Source: WLMZ01 sp043753895
GTDB lineage: Bacteria > Actinomycetota > Acidimicrobiia > Acidimicrobiales > Ilumatobacteraceae
DNA: 64,000 bases
Direction of reading: 5' to 3'
NCBI GenBank assembly: GCA_043753895.1
Contig: JAYUWK010000038.1
Span: 1-64,000 of the forward strand
Made by a program: the position numbers and the translations under genes. Shown here piece by piece: positions 37,984-46,731 of this stretch. Each line of letters opens with the position of its first letter. Position 1 is the first letter of the stretch. Below the pieces are notes generated by a model. It had not been told where the DNA came from. It did not search any database and saw nothing but the letters and a program-made list of their open reading frames with translations.

Positions 37984-38547
37984 TTAGCGGAAGTTCTCGA
38001 AGTAGCGGCTCGGTGTTGGGCCGCGCTGGCCCTGGTATTTGCTGCCTCGGGCACCTTTGCCATAAGGGTTGTCGGCCGGCGTGGTCATACGCACGAAGCT
38101 GACCTGGCCGATCTTCATGCCGGGGTAGATGGTGATGGGCAGGCTGGCCACACTGCTGAGTTCGAGCGTGATGTGCCCATCGAAGCCAGCGTCGATGAAG
38201 CCGGCGGTCGAATGGATGAGCAGACCGAGTCGACCGAGCGACGACTTACCCTCGATGCGGGCAACGAGATCGTCGGGGAGGGCGATACGTTCGAGCGTGG
38301 AACCCAAGACGAACTCCCCGGGATGCAACATGAACACGCCATCGTCGGGGATGCTGATCATCTCGGTGAGGTCCTCGAGATCCTGCTTCACGTCGATGAT
38401 GCCCGCTGTGTGATTGCGGAACACACGGAACAGATTGCTCACCTTCACGTCGATCGACGAGGGCTGAATGCACTGCTCATCGAGGGGGTCGATGATGATG
38501 CGGTTGGCCGCAATCTCTTCACGCAAGGACCGGTCAGACAGGATCAC
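37984..38547 (-). CDS. dcd: dCTP deaminase
   Basis: A 187-residue dUTPase-fold enzyme that deaminates dCTP; in actinobacteria it often also cleaves dUTP, giving dUMP for thymidylate synthesis. Signature segments are QPSSIDVKV, EGKSSLGRLGLLIHSTAG with catalytic Ser-Arg, FIDAGFDGHITLEL with catalytic Glu, and GARGSKYQGQRGPTPS. The GTG at 38547 (MILSDRSLREEI) is chosen because TAGGGT lies 7 nt upstream and it matches the usual start of the family; a GTG at 38556 is the alternative. Confidence 0.94.
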   Translation of the reverse strand: MILSDRSLREEIAANRIIIDPLDEQCIQPSSIDVKVSNLFRVFRNHTAGIIDVKQDLEDLTEMISIPDDGVFMLHPGEFVLGSTLERIALPDDLVARIEGKSSLGRLGLLIHSTAGFIDAGFDGHITLELSSVASLPITIYPGMKIGQVSFVRMTTPADNPYGKGARGSKYQGQRGPTPSRYFENFR

Positions 38548-38631
38548 GAGAGCCACCCTAGTGAATGCACGGTCGTGGCGATGTGGCCGACGAACCGGGG
38601 TGCATCGCAGATGTTCTTGGCGCTAACCTTC

Positions 38632-38637
38632 TACGGT
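38632..38637 (+). promoter_or_regulatory. Probable -10 box of tRNA-Gly
   Basis: TACGGT lies 20 bp before the first base of the tRNA gene and fits the -10 hexamers seen elsewhere in the window. No clear -35 is visible. Confidence 0.35.
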
Positions 38638-38657
38638 CCGTTGCCCCGGCAACGCAC

Positions 38658-38728
38658 GCGGGTGTAGCTCAATGGCAGAGTATTTGCTTCCCAAGCAAAT
38701 GACGCGGGTCCGATTCCCGTCACCCGCT
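38658..38728 (+). tRNA. tRNA-Gly (CCC)
   Basis: The 71-nt sequence folds as a standard cloverleaf. The acceptor stem is GCGGGTG/CACCCGC, the D-arm GCTC-AATGGCA-GAGT, the anticodon stem TTTGC/GCAAA with loop TTCCCAA (anticodon CCC), and the T-arm CGGGT-CCGATTC-CCG type. The discriminator base is T and CCA is not encoded. It lies divergent from dcd. Confidence 0.95.
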
Positions 38729-38860
38729 CTCAGTGGCCTCGTGCCGCGAGACGGTGCGCCCTGGCGAAAGTCCCGCCCACACGGCCGGTCTTGGGCCTCA
38801 GGGACGCGACATAACGTACCGTGACTGCTCTCGCAGCGCTCCGAAGTACCGTCGCGTTTG

Positions 38861-40771
38861 ATGAGCCACGACGAACAGCGCACCCCGAAGCCCGCCACCG
38901 CGACGACTGCCGCAGCCAACGCGGCAGTCGCACAACACATGCATCTCGACGATCGCGCCGATTTCGAGCGCGCCTCCCGTGGGCTTCTCGCACAGCTCGA
39001 CCCGCCGGCGATCATGGGCCGCAACGGCAACGTGATCTGGGACCTCGGTCGCTTCGACTTCCTCCAAGCCCAAGCCCCGCCAGAAGCCAACCCCAGCCTG
39101 TGGCGCCAGGCCCAGGTGAACTGCCACCACGGTTTGTTCGAGGTGGTCGATGGCATCTATCAGGTACGTGGCTACGACATCTCCAATATCACCTTCGTGC
39201 GCAGTGACACCGGCTGGATCGTGATCGATCCGCTCACTGCGGCCGAGACAGCCGAGGCTGCACGCGGACTCGTCGATGCGTACTTCGGGGTGCGAACCAT
39301 CGTCGCAGTGATCTACACCCACAGCCACGCCGACCACTATGGCGGCATCCGTGGCATCGTGACCGACGATGAGGTCAACAGCGGCGCCGTTCGACTGATT
39401 GCCCCGGCTGGCTTCCTCGAAGCAGCGATTCTCGAGAACGTGGTTGCCGGGCCGGCGATGACACGCCGCGCGATGTACATGTACGGCGCGCTGTTGCAAC
39501 CGGGACCCACAGGGCACATCGACGCGGGGTTGGGCAAGGGCATCCCCATGGGCGCCAGCGGGCTGATCGCCCCGACCGAGTCGATCGAGGTCACCGGTTC
39601 GGAGCTGGTGATCGATGGCATTCGCATCGAGTTTCAACTCACGCCTGGCACCGAGGCCCCATCGGAGATGAACTTCTACTTCCCGCAGTACCGCGCCGTT
39701 TGTATGGCCGAGAACTGCGCTGCAACACTGCACAACCTGTACACACCGCGCGGCGCGGAGATTCGTGACTCGCTCGGGTGGAGCCGGTACATCAACGAAG
39801 CACTCGAGACCTTCCTCGATCGCAGCGATGTCGCCTTCGCCAGCCACCACTGGCCGCGCTGGGGCACTGCCGACATCGAGGCATTCCTCGGCGGCCAACG
39901 CGACGTATATCGCTACCTCCACGACGAGACCATGCGCATGGCCAACCACGGCATGACCGCGCTGGAGATCGCCGAGGAGATGCGCCTGCCCGCGGCCATC
40001 GGCGACGAGTTCTTCAACCGTGACTACTACGGCACGGTGAGCCACAACGTGAAGGCCGTGTACCAGCGTTATCTCGGATGGTTCGATGCGAACCCGGCCA
40101 ACCTGCATCCGCTGCCACCGGTTGATGCGGCGCGCAAACTTCTCGAGTACATGGGCGGCGCAGATGCGGTGCTCGCCAAGGCCACTGCTGACTACACGGC
40201 CGGCGAGTTCCGCTGGGTCGCCCAGGTCGTGAACCATGTGGTCTTTGCCGACCCCACCAATCAGCGGGCTCGCCTACTGCAGGCCGATGCGCTCGAACAA
40301 CTTGGGTATCAGAGTGAATCGGGTCCGTGGCGCGACTTCTATCTCACCGGCGCTCAGGAACTGCGCAACGGCACGCCGTCGGCGCCCGGTCTACGCGGTG
40401 CGGCACGTGTGGACGTGATGCGCGCGATGACGCCGCGCATGGTGCTCGACAACTGCGGCGTGAAGCTCAACGCTCCCGAAGCAATCGACGATCGACTCAT
40501 CTTCGACGTCGACTTCACGGATCACGACGTGCAGTACCGCGTGGTGGTCGCAAAGGGCGTGCTCTACTTCGGCACCCGACGTGCCGTTGACGCGAGCGCG
40601 CACATCGCCACCACGGTCGTGGCGTTCGTGAAGGTCACCAGCGAGGTGAGCACACTCGACGACGAAATCGCGGCCGGGACAATGCACGTGACCGGCGATC
40701 GCGCCACGTTCGAGCGTTTCGTATCGCTGCTCGACCAGTTCGATCTGTTCTTCGCGATCATCGAACCGTAG
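38861..40771 (+). CDS. Alkylsulfatase-like metallo-beta-lactamase-fold hydrolase
   Basis: A 636-residue protein of the SdsA1/BDS1 type. The metallo-beta-lactamase domain has THSHADHYGG (H154, H156, D158, H159) and further ligand regions MAENCAATLHNLYTPRG and ASHHWPRWG. The alkyl-sulfatase dimerisation domain (about 380-510) and a C-terminal SCP2-like domain (about 515-636) follow. It would hydrolyse primary or secondary alkyl sulfates. No signal peptide is seen, so it acts in the cytoplasm. TACCGT lies 8 nt before the ATG. Confidence 0.88.
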   Translation: MSHDEQRTPKPATATTAAANAAVAQHMHLDDRADFERASRGLLAQLDPPAIMGRNGNVIWDLGRFDFLQAQAPPEANPSLWRQAQVNCHHGLFEVVDGIYQVRGYDISNITFVRSDTGWIVIDPLTAAETAEAARGLVDAYFGVRTIVAVIYTHSHADHYGGIRGIVTDDEVNSGAVRLIAPAGFLEAAILENVVAGPAMTRRAMYMYGALLQPGPTGHIDAGLGKGIPMGASGLIAPTESIEVTGSELVIDGIRIEFQLTPGTEAPSEMNFYFPQYRAVCMAENCAATLHNLYTPRGAEIRDSLGWSRYINEALETFLDRSDVAFASHHWPRWGTADIEAFLGGQRDVYRYLHDETMRMANHGMTALEIAEEMRLPAAIGDEFFNRDYYGTVSHNVKAVYQRYLGWFDANPANLHPLPPVDAARKLLEYMGGADAVLAKATADYTAGEFRWVAQVVNHVVFADPTNQRARLLQADALEQLGYQSESGPWRDFYLTGAQELRNGTPSAPGLRGAARVDVMRAMTPRMVLDNCGVKLNAPEAIDDRLIFDVDFTDHDVQYRVVVAKGVLYFGTRRAVDASAHIATTVVAFVKVTSEVSTLDDEIAAGTMHVTGDRATFERFVSLLDQFDLFFAIIEP

Positions 40772-40806
40772 AGCGACAGCGATCGACCGGGATCACGGTC
40801 ACGGAA

Positions 40807-41388
40807 TCAGGGGGCGAGCCATGACCAAATCAGATCCTGCAACCGGTCGATACCGATGCCCTTTGACGCGCTGACCCACACGATGTCACCGGGCTCGAGC
40901 ATGCAGCCCTCGGCGAGTTCCTTGCGACGCTTGGGCTTCTTGGCCGACTTCACCTTGTCGCTCTTGGTGGCAATCACCTGATGTGGGATCTCATTGCTGC
41001 GCAACCACTCGAGCATCTGTACATCGAGAGGGGTGGGGCCGATCTCACCATCGACGAGCACCATCACCATCTGCAAGCATTCCCGCTCGAGCAGGTAGCC
41101 CTCGATCATCTGGCCCCAGTCCTGACGCACGCGGCTGGGCACCTTCGCATAGCCGTACCCGGGAAGATCAACCACACTGACGCCGGGTTCGACCTCGAAG
41201 ATGTTGATCAGCTGCGTGCGCCCCGGCGTCTTGCTGGTGTGCGCGAGGCGGGTGCGATTCGCGAACGCGTTGATGAGCGACGACTTACCCACATTCGATC
41301 GACCAACCACAGCGACCTCGCGCTCGGATTCGGGAAGATCGTCGACACGCGTCGCCGACTTGATGAACCGCAGCGGGATCGGTGGCAT
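40807..41388 (-). CDS. engB: Ribosome-biogenesis GTPase EngB/YsxC
   Basis: A 193-residue TRAFAC GTPase needed for 50S subunit assembly. Motifs: G1 GRSNVGKSS, G2 threonine in SKTPGRT, G3 DLPGYGY, G4 TKSDK, G5 VSASKGIG. The ATG at 41388 is supported by TACGCT 6 nt upstream; a GTG at 41421 is possible. EngB is absent from many actinobacteria, so its presence is of some taxonomic interest. Confidence 0.94.
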   Translation of the reverse strand: MPPIPLRFIKSATRVDDLPESEREVAVVGRSNVGKSSLINAFANRTRLAHTSKTPGRTQLINIFEVEPGVSVVDLPGYGYAKVPSRVRQDWGQMIEGYLLERECLQMVMVLVDGEIGPTPLDVQMLEWLRSNEIPHQVIATKSDKVKSAKKPKRRKELAEGCMLEPGDIVWVSASKGIGIDRLQDLIWSWLAP

Positions 41389-41445
41389 CACGCCAGCGTA
41401 CGCTCCGCTGCCATCAGTCACGCAGTGAGCCCAGCGCCGAACCGG

Positions 41446-41664
41446 CTACTTCGAGACGAGCGAGCCAATCGCCCACAGCGCCGCGACGCCACCGACCAGC
41501 GCCATGAGCAACGTACGACCGATCGGGGCGCGGGACAATTCGCCGGCCTTGGGTCGCGGCGGCGGTTTCAGTAGTGCCAGCAGGTTGCCCACGAACAAAG
41601 CGCCACCGAGCGCGAGTACCAACCAGGCCAAGAGGTCGTCTCCCAGGAGCATGTGCACCATCAT
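41446..41664 (-). CDS. Small two-helix membrane protein, unknown function
   Basis: A 72-residue protein with two hydrophobic helices (about 12-33 and 51-69) joined by a proline- and lysine-rich loop (KPPPRPKAGELS). I do not recognise a family. The start could be any of three close ATG codons (41664, 41661, 41652); a longer frame to 41754 would run into the VOC gene promoter region. Confidence 0.6.
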   Translation of the reverse strand: MMVHMLLGDDLLAWLVLALGGALFVGNLLALLKPPPRPKAGELSRAPIGRTLLMALVGGVAALWAIGSLVSK

Positions 41665-41752
41665 GGCGGCTCGCCGAGGCAAGGGCTGCTTCGATCGATA
41701 ATTCGCGAGCGAAAAGTGCCACACTTGGAGCACTAAGGTCAAAGGAGTTCTC

Positions 41753-42328
41753 ATGGGTTTTCACCACGTCGCACTCGCCACTCGTGACACCGCGGCGACG
41801 CACGAGTTCTACACGAACGTGATGGGGTTCAGCCTCGTCAAAGTGGTGGCCTCACCAACGCCCGGCGAGCACGGTGGCTGGAGCAAGCACTTCTTCTACT
41901 CCACCGACGGCTCGGCCGGACCCGGCGCCAACGGCGGCGACGGCGACGGCGGGATGATCGCGTTCTGGGAGATTCACGATTCCGAGATCGGCGACGACTT
42001 CCCCGTCGACATCAATACCACCGCAGGCCTGCCCTGGTGGGTGAACCACATCGCGTTCGATGCCCCCACGATGGACGATCTCCACCGACACCGAGATCGC
42101 TGGCGTACGCACGGCCACCATGTGCTCGAAGTGAACCACGAGTTCTGCATCAGCATCTACATCCGCGACCCCAGCGGCAACATGGTCGAGTTCTGCCACA
42201 CCACCCGACCCTTCACCGACCACGAGATCGCCCATTCCAACGCGATGTTGCTGCAGGCCAAACCCGAGTTCAACGGTCACGCCAACGCAACCGTGCACAA
42301 GCCCATCGCAGCCGACGCGAACGCCTGA
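41753..42328 (+). CDS. VOC-family (glyoxalase/dioxygenase-like) protein
   Basis: A 191-residue vicinal-oxygen-chelate protein with the two beta-alpha-beta-beta-beta modules: GFHHVALATRDTAATHEFY with a metal-ligand histidine, WVNHIAFDAPTMDDL with the second, and YIRDPSGNMVEFCH with the glutamate. It may be a ring-cleaving dioxygenase or glyoxalase; no substrate is evident. AAAGGAG lies 6 nt before the ATG, a strong ribosome-binding site, unlike most genes nearby. Confidence 0.85.
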   Translation: MGFHHVALATRDTAATHEFYTNVMGFSLVKVVASPTPGEHGGWSKHFFYSTDGSAGPGANGGDGDGGMIAFWEIHDSEIGDDFPVDINTTAGLPWWVNHIAFDAPTMDDLHRHRDRWRTHGHHVLEVNHEFCISIYIRDPSGNMVEFCHTTRPFTDHEIAHSNAMLLQAKPEFNGHANATVHKPIAADANA

Positions 42329-42347
42329 ACACCGCGTCAAGCGACCG

Positions 42348-43088
42348 TCAGAGGTCGCCGGCCAGCGCAGTAGAGGTCGCATCGATCGACGAATACGGCA
42401 GGCGCGAGAAAAACGCATCGGCCTGAGCCGCCAAGCGCCGGATGGCCACCACATTCGCGCTGGCGCCCACCACCGCGCCAATGCCAAGCGGCAGCGCCGT
42501 GCCCAATGCAATCGCGCCGCGCCGGGTGCCGTAGCTACGAAGGAACAGGCGAGTCATCGCGCCATTCGTGGCGCGCAGCGTTGCCAGCGACATCCGAGTC
42601 GGCGCGGTCTCGCTGAGCCCGGCACCCATCGAGTTGGCAACACCGGTGAGGCCTTGGCGGGCGGTGCTGCCGAACACCAGCACGGCAAGCACCCACGCCC
42701 GGCGTTCGTCCACCGTAGGGGTCGGCCGCCCGTGCAACGCGGCGATGGTCAACACAAGATCACCAGCTCGCGCCGTGAACCACGAGAGTTCGACGGTGGC
42801 GGCCATCAGGGTTGCGCCGGTGCCGACGAGCGGTGTCGCCGCTGTCATACCCGCTGCCGCACCGATGATGCCGAGTTCTCGCGCGAACGCGTTGGTGAGC
42901 GCGTGGATCTTCTCCGGGCGCACGTCACCGGGAAGGGCGGCCGCGCGCTCGACCGCAGCGTCCCATCGCGCACTCGTTGCCGTCTCGACGCCTTTCAGCA
43001 TGAACGCCGCGACGGCTTCCGGATCGAGCGAGGCAATCCGGTCGGTGAGACTCTTGGGCATTACGAGGCGGCGCATGCGACGTACCAC
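42348..43088 (-). CDS. EcsC-family protein
   Basis: A 246-residue protein of the EcsC family. It shows conserved alanine- and glycine-rich membrane-associated helices (AAAGMTAATPLVGTGATLMAA, then RRGAIALGTALPLGIGAVVG). Function in this family is not well defined; in Bacillus EcsC is linked to an ABC transporter. The GTG start at 43088 has AAAGGA closely upstream, and ATG codons at 43076 and 43061 are alternatives. Confidence 0.75.
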   Translation of the reverse strand: MVRRMRRLVMPKSLTDRIASLDPEAVAAFMLKGVETATSARWDAAVERAAALPGDVRPEKIHALTNAFARELGIIGAAAGMTAATPLVGTGATLMAATVELSWFTARAGDLVLTIAALHGRPTPTVDERRAWVLAVLVFGSTARQGLTGVANSMGAGLSETAPTRMSLATLRATNGAMTRLFLRSYGTRRGAIALGTALPLGIGAVVGASANVVAIRRLAAQADAFFSRLPYSSIDATSTALAGDL

Positions 43089-43195
43089 GCATCCTTTGTA
43101 TCACCCATACACATGCTTGGCTCAGGAATCCGAATGACCCTCCTCAGCAGGCACCTCGACTACCGGCCGCTGAACCCGGGCACCATCCACTCCTC

Positions 43196-43238
43196 CGTGA
43201 ATGCTCAGCGCACGTCTACGCTGCGCTCGTCATTCACG
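43196..43238. other. Long imperfect hairpin downstream of dnaB
   Basis: CGTGAATG pairs with CATTCACG, then a 3-nt internal loop on each side, then AGCGCA pairs with TGCGCT around a 9-nt loop. It lies 50 bp beyond the dnaB stop codon. There is no T-run, so it may be an RNA-stability element or a factor-binding site rather than an intrinsic terminator. Confidence 0.5.
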
Positions 43239-43288
43239 AACGGCGCGAAACACTCCCGAACCCAGTAAGTGCGACGCAGTAAGCGCAA

Positions 43289-44665
43289 CTACACGCCGCT
43301 GCGGGCTGCGTTGTCGAAGCGGGTGTAGGCGCCGAGGAACGCGAGTCGACGCACGCCGATGGGGCCCGAGCGATGCTTGGCAATGATGACCTCGGCCGAA
43401 CCCTTGTCGGGAGACTCGTTGTTGTAGACCTCGTCGCGGTAGAGGAACATCACGACGTCGGCATCTTGCTCGAGGCTGCCGCTCTCGCGCAGGTCGGCGA
43501 GCATTGGTCGCTTGTCGCTACGACTCTCGAGATTTCGGCTGAGCTGGCTCAGCGCCACGATGGGCACCTGCAGTTCGCGAGCCAGAATCTTGAGACCACG
43601 ACTGATCTCGCTCACCTCGAGCTGGCGGTTCTCGGAGCCGCTGCCCGACATCAGTTGGAGATAGTCGATCACGATCAGACCAAGACCCTCGCGTGATTTC
43701 AATCGGCGTGCCTTGGCACGAATCTCCATCACAGTGACACGCGGGTTGTCGTCGAGGTACAACGGCACTTCGAGACGACCGACGGCGCGACCGAGCTTGG
43801 TCCAGTCTGATTCGGTGAGTTTGCCGTTGCGCAGCTTCTGCGAATCAACGCGCGCTTCGCTACTGAGGATTCTCTGGGTGAGCTCGGCGTGACCCATTTC
43901 CAGTGAGAACACGAGTACCGGCACCTTCGCGGTCTGCGCGGCGTGTACTGCGAGGCCCAACCCGAACGCCGTCTTGCCCATCGCAGGGCGGGCACCCACG
44001 ATGTTCAGCGTGCTCGGCTGCAGACCCGAGAGTAGTTCGTCGAGGTCGTGGTAGCCGGTGGCGAGACCGGTGATGATGTTGCCGCGTTCGTAGGTCTCTT
44101 GCAACTTGTCCATCGCCAGCGGCATGAGTTCGCCGAGGGGCTGCACGGAATCGGTGACGCGATCTTCGGCAACCTCGAACACCTTGGTCTCGGCTTCGTC
44201 GAGCGCACGCGACACATCATCGGGTTCGTTGTAGGCAATCTCGGCAATCTCGGCTGCGACGCCGATGAGCCGGCGGAGCACCGCGGTGTCCTGCACGATC
44301 TTGGCGTAACGCGAGACGTTCGAGATCGCCGGCGTGGCGTTCTGCAGCTCGAGCAGCAGTTCGGAGCCACCAATCTCATCGAGCAGTCCGGCGCGTCGCA
44401 ATTCGTCGGCGACCGTGACGGCATCGATTGGTTGGCCAGTGGCGTTGAGGCCGCGAATTGCGTCGTACACGTACTGGTGGGCGGGCTTGTAGAAGTCGTT
44501 GACCCCCAGGCCCATCTCGGTCGCGGTGCCCACGGCATCACGCGACAACAACAGCGCACCGAGCAGTGACTCCTCGGCATTGAGGTTGTGCGGGGGAACC
44601 CGACCTTCGCCGCGTACCGATCGCACTGGTCGGACGCGATCGCGGGAGTTATCAGCCAGGAACAT
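43289..44665 (-). CDS. dnaB: Replicative DNA helicase DnaB
   Basis: A 458-residue hexameric helicase that unwinds DNA at the fork. The N-terminal DnaB domain (about 20-125) starts PHNLNAEESLLGALLLS. The RecA-like domain has Walker A GARPAMGKTA, LVFSLEMGHAELTQR, Walker B LIVIDYLQLM and the arginine-finger region GSLEQDADVVMFLYR. No intein is present. A GAGAGGG site lies 7 nt before the ATG. It lies downstream of rpsF-ssb-rpsR-rplI in the usual order, but a strong terminator and an 11-bp repeat array separate it from rplI. Confidence 0.96.
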   Translation of the reverse strand: MFLADNSRDRVRPVRSVRGEGRVPPHNLNAEESLLGALLLSRDAVGTATEMGLGVNDFYKPAHQYVYDAIRGLNATGQPIDAVTVADELRRAGLLDEIGGSELLLELQNATPAISNVSRYAKIVQDTAVLRRLIGVAAEIAEIAYNEPDDVSRALDEAETKVFEVAEDRVTDSVQPLGELMPLAMDKLQETYERGNIITGLATGYHDLDELLSGLQPSTLNIVGARPAMGKTAFGLGLAVHAAQTAKVPVLVFSLEMGHAELTQRILSSEARVDSQKLRNGKLTESDWTKLGRAVGRLEVPLYLDDNPRVTVMEIRAKARRLKSREGLGLIVIDYLQLMSGSGSENRQLEVSEISRGLKILARELQVPIVALSQLSRNLESRSDKRPMLADLRESGSLEQDADVVMFLYRDEVYNNESPDKGSAEVIIAKHRSGPIGVRRLAFLGAYTRFDNAARSGV

Positions 44666-44712
44666 TCCTTCACCCTCTCGCAGTTGCCCTGTGTATCGCT
44701 AGGGGCACAAGG

Positions 44713-44755
44713 CTGTGATCTTGCTGTGACTTGCCTGTGATGTGGCTGTGGAAAA
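44713..44755. promoter_or_regulatory. 11-bp-phased CTGTGR array with a DnaA box upstream of dnaB
   Basis: CTGTGA begins at 44713, 44724 and 44735, and CTGTGG at 44746, so the spacing is exactly 11 bp. In dnaB orientation these are YCACAG repeats, one per helical turn. The copy at 44747-44755 reads TTTTCCACA on the minus strand, which fits the DnaA box consensus TTWTNCACA. The array is 48-90 bp upstream of the dnaB ATG. A DnaA-controlled dnaB promoter is a reasonable inference. Confidence 0.6.
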
Positions 44756-44788
44756 CACGGCCCCGCTGCGGGACAGCGGGGCCGTGTT
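44754..44788 (-). terminator. Strong intrinsic terminator after rplI
   Basis: A perfect 15-bp stem, AACACGGCCCCGCTG with CAGCGGGGCCGTGTT, encloses a 5-nt loop. On the minus strand the 3' arm runs into TTTT. It lies 51 bp after the rplI stop and would end the ribosomal-protein operon before dnaB. Confidence 0.85.
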
Positions 44789-44839
44789 GATTCTCAAACA
44801 TCATTCGAATGGGCGCCGACCGCTGTGGTCGGAATCAGT

Positions 44840-45286
44840 TCAGGCCTTGACGACGGCGATCGTGAAAGGGAACTCCACGTCGTGATGCAACTTGGCCGTG
44901 ACGCTGTACTCGCCGAGAATCTTGATCGATTCGGGCATGTGCAGCTTCTTGCGGTCGAGTTCGATGTGGGCCTGGGCCTGCACGGCTGCGGCCACATCGG
45001 ATGCGGTGACGGAACCGAACAAACGGCCCTCGGCACCCGCCTTGGCGCTAATGGTGATCACTTGGGCGACAAGCGCCTTGGCGATGGTCTGGGCGCTGTC
45101 GCGATCGGCGGCATCGCGCAGATCGCGGGCACGGCGCATGGAACCTGCCTGCGCCATGGCCCCATCTGACGCCACGAGTGCGAGACCCTGTGGCAGCAGG
45201 TAGTTGCGGGCATGACCATCGGCAACCTCGATGATGTCGCCACGCTTGCCAAGACCCTTGCTATCGGCACGAAGAATGACCTTCAT
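44840..45286 (-). CDS. rplI: 50S ribosomal protein L9
   Basis: A 148-residue L9. It begins MKVILRADSKGLGKRGDIIEVADGHARNYLLPQGLA, the N-terminal 23S-rRNA-binding domain signature, followed by the long connecting helix and the C-terminal domain (KAGAEGRLFGSVTASDVA). The ATG at 45286 lies directly after the rpsR stop, so the genes are tightly linked. Confidence 0.96.
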   Translation of the reverse strand: MKVILRADSKGLGKRGDIIEVADGHARNYLLPQGLALVASDGAMAQAGSMRRARDLRDAADRDSAQTIAKALVAQVITISAKAGAEGRLFGSVTASDVAAAVQAQAHIELDRKKLHMPESIKILGEYSVTAKLHHDVEFPFTIAVVKA

Positions 45287-45287
45287 C

Positions 45288-45698
45288 TCAGGCCTCCGCA
45301 ACGATCATGTCGGCGTCATCGGCGGCGGTGTCAACATCGGCATCCGACGTTTCTACGGCCTCGTCGGCCGCAGGAGCGGCATCGCGGCGGGGGCCGCGCT
45401 CGCCATCACGCGGCGGGCGACCCGGCCGGGTGTTGGACACCCGCTTGGTGTATGGCAGCAACGCCATCTCGCGCGAGTTCTTGATCGCATTGGCGATGTC
45501 GCGTTGCTGCTGCACGGAGTTGCCCGTGACGCGGCGGTTGCGGATCTTGGAGCGATCGCTGACGAAGCGGGCCAGAAGATTGACATCCTTGTAATCGACG
45601 TAGTCGATCTTGTCGGTGACAAGGACGCTGGTCTTCTTCTTGAACTTCTTGGGATTGGTCTCTTTTGGCGCACGCGCCTTGTTCTTCTTGCTGGTCAT
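45288..45698 (-). CDS. rpsR: 30S ribosomal protein S18 with acidic C-terminal extension
   Basis: A 136-residue S18. The core (KIDYVDYKDVNLLARFVSDRSKI and TGNSVQQQRDIANAIKNSREMALLPYT) ends near residue 85, which is the normal length of the protein. About 50 further residues follow, first basic and proline-rich (RPGRPPRDGERGPRRD), then strongly acidic (ETSDADVDTAADDAD). S18 pairs with S6 on the platform of the small subunit. The extension has no cysteine and looks disordered. Confidence 0.93.
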   Translation of the reverse strand: MTSKKNKARAPKETNPKKFKKKTSVLVTDKIDYVDYKDVNLLARFVSDRSKIRNRRVTGNSVQQQRDIANAIKNSREMALLPYTKRVSNTRPGRPPRDGERGPRRDAAPAADEAVETSDADVDTAADDADMIVAEA

Positions 45699-45723
45699 GT
45701 CTTATCCAATTTTCTCGAAATAC

Positions 45724-46203
<480 letters not shown>

Positions 46204-46234
46204 GGTGTTTCCCCTAACGGGTACGGCGGCCGGA

Positions 46235-46567
46235 TCAGGCCGCGGCGCCAACCATGCCGCGGCGCTCGGCCTCGGCATCGGGAAGGCGGAGGAGCTTGTG
46301 GCGGACGACGTCGTCCGCGAGACGGAGCTGACGCTCGAAGTCGTCGAGCGCCCCACCGGGCGCCAAAAGATTGAACACGGCGTAGTAACCATGCTCTTTC
46401 TTGTTGATCGGGTAGGCGAACTGGCGCCGGCCCCACCAATCGGGCTTGCCGTGTACGGTGCCGCCAGCTTTGGTGATGCTGTCGGAGACCGACTTCACCC
46501 AAGTCTGCGCGGCCGCATCGTCGAGATCACCGTCGAGGATGATCATGAATTCGTAAGCACGCATCAT
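46235..46567 (-). CDS. rpsF: 30S ribosomal protein S6
   Basis: A 110-residue S6 with RAYEFMIILDGDL, GKPDWWGRRQFAYPINKKEHGYYAVFNL and LADDVVRHKLLR. It is the first gene of the operon. GGGAGG lies 9 nt before the first of two adjacent ATG codons. The leader contains a 12-bp palindrome (46610-46621). Leaders of this operon often bind the S6:S18 complex for autoregulation, which I cannot confirm here. Confidence 0.96.
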   Translation of the reverse strand: MMRAYEFMIILDGDLDDAAAQTWVKSVSDSITKAGGTVHGKPDWWGRRQFAYPINKKEHGYYAVFNLLAPGGALDDFERQLRLADDVVRHKLLRLPDAEAERRGMVGAAA

Positions 46568-46609
46568 GCGTGTGGAACCTCCCTTCGGACCCGAACGCGC
46601 CTTGAGCGT

Positions 46610-46621
46610 GCGGGGCCCCGC
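46610..46621. promoter_or_regulatory. GC palindrome in the rpsF leader
   Basis: GCGGGGCCCCGC is a perfect 12-bp palindrome 43 bp upstream of the rpsF start. In RNA it could form part of a hairpin in the leader, where S6:S18 feedback motifs are known in other bacteria. Match to that motif is not established. Confidence 0.3.
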
Positions 46622-46731
46622 AATGGGGCAGGGTGAATATGACCGGGTGAGTGTAGCGGCGTTCTGAGCTGCATGGTCACAGAGTTACAGATGGGTGTGA
46701 CAGTCGTCAGAATCGAGGAGCTGGCAGAATC

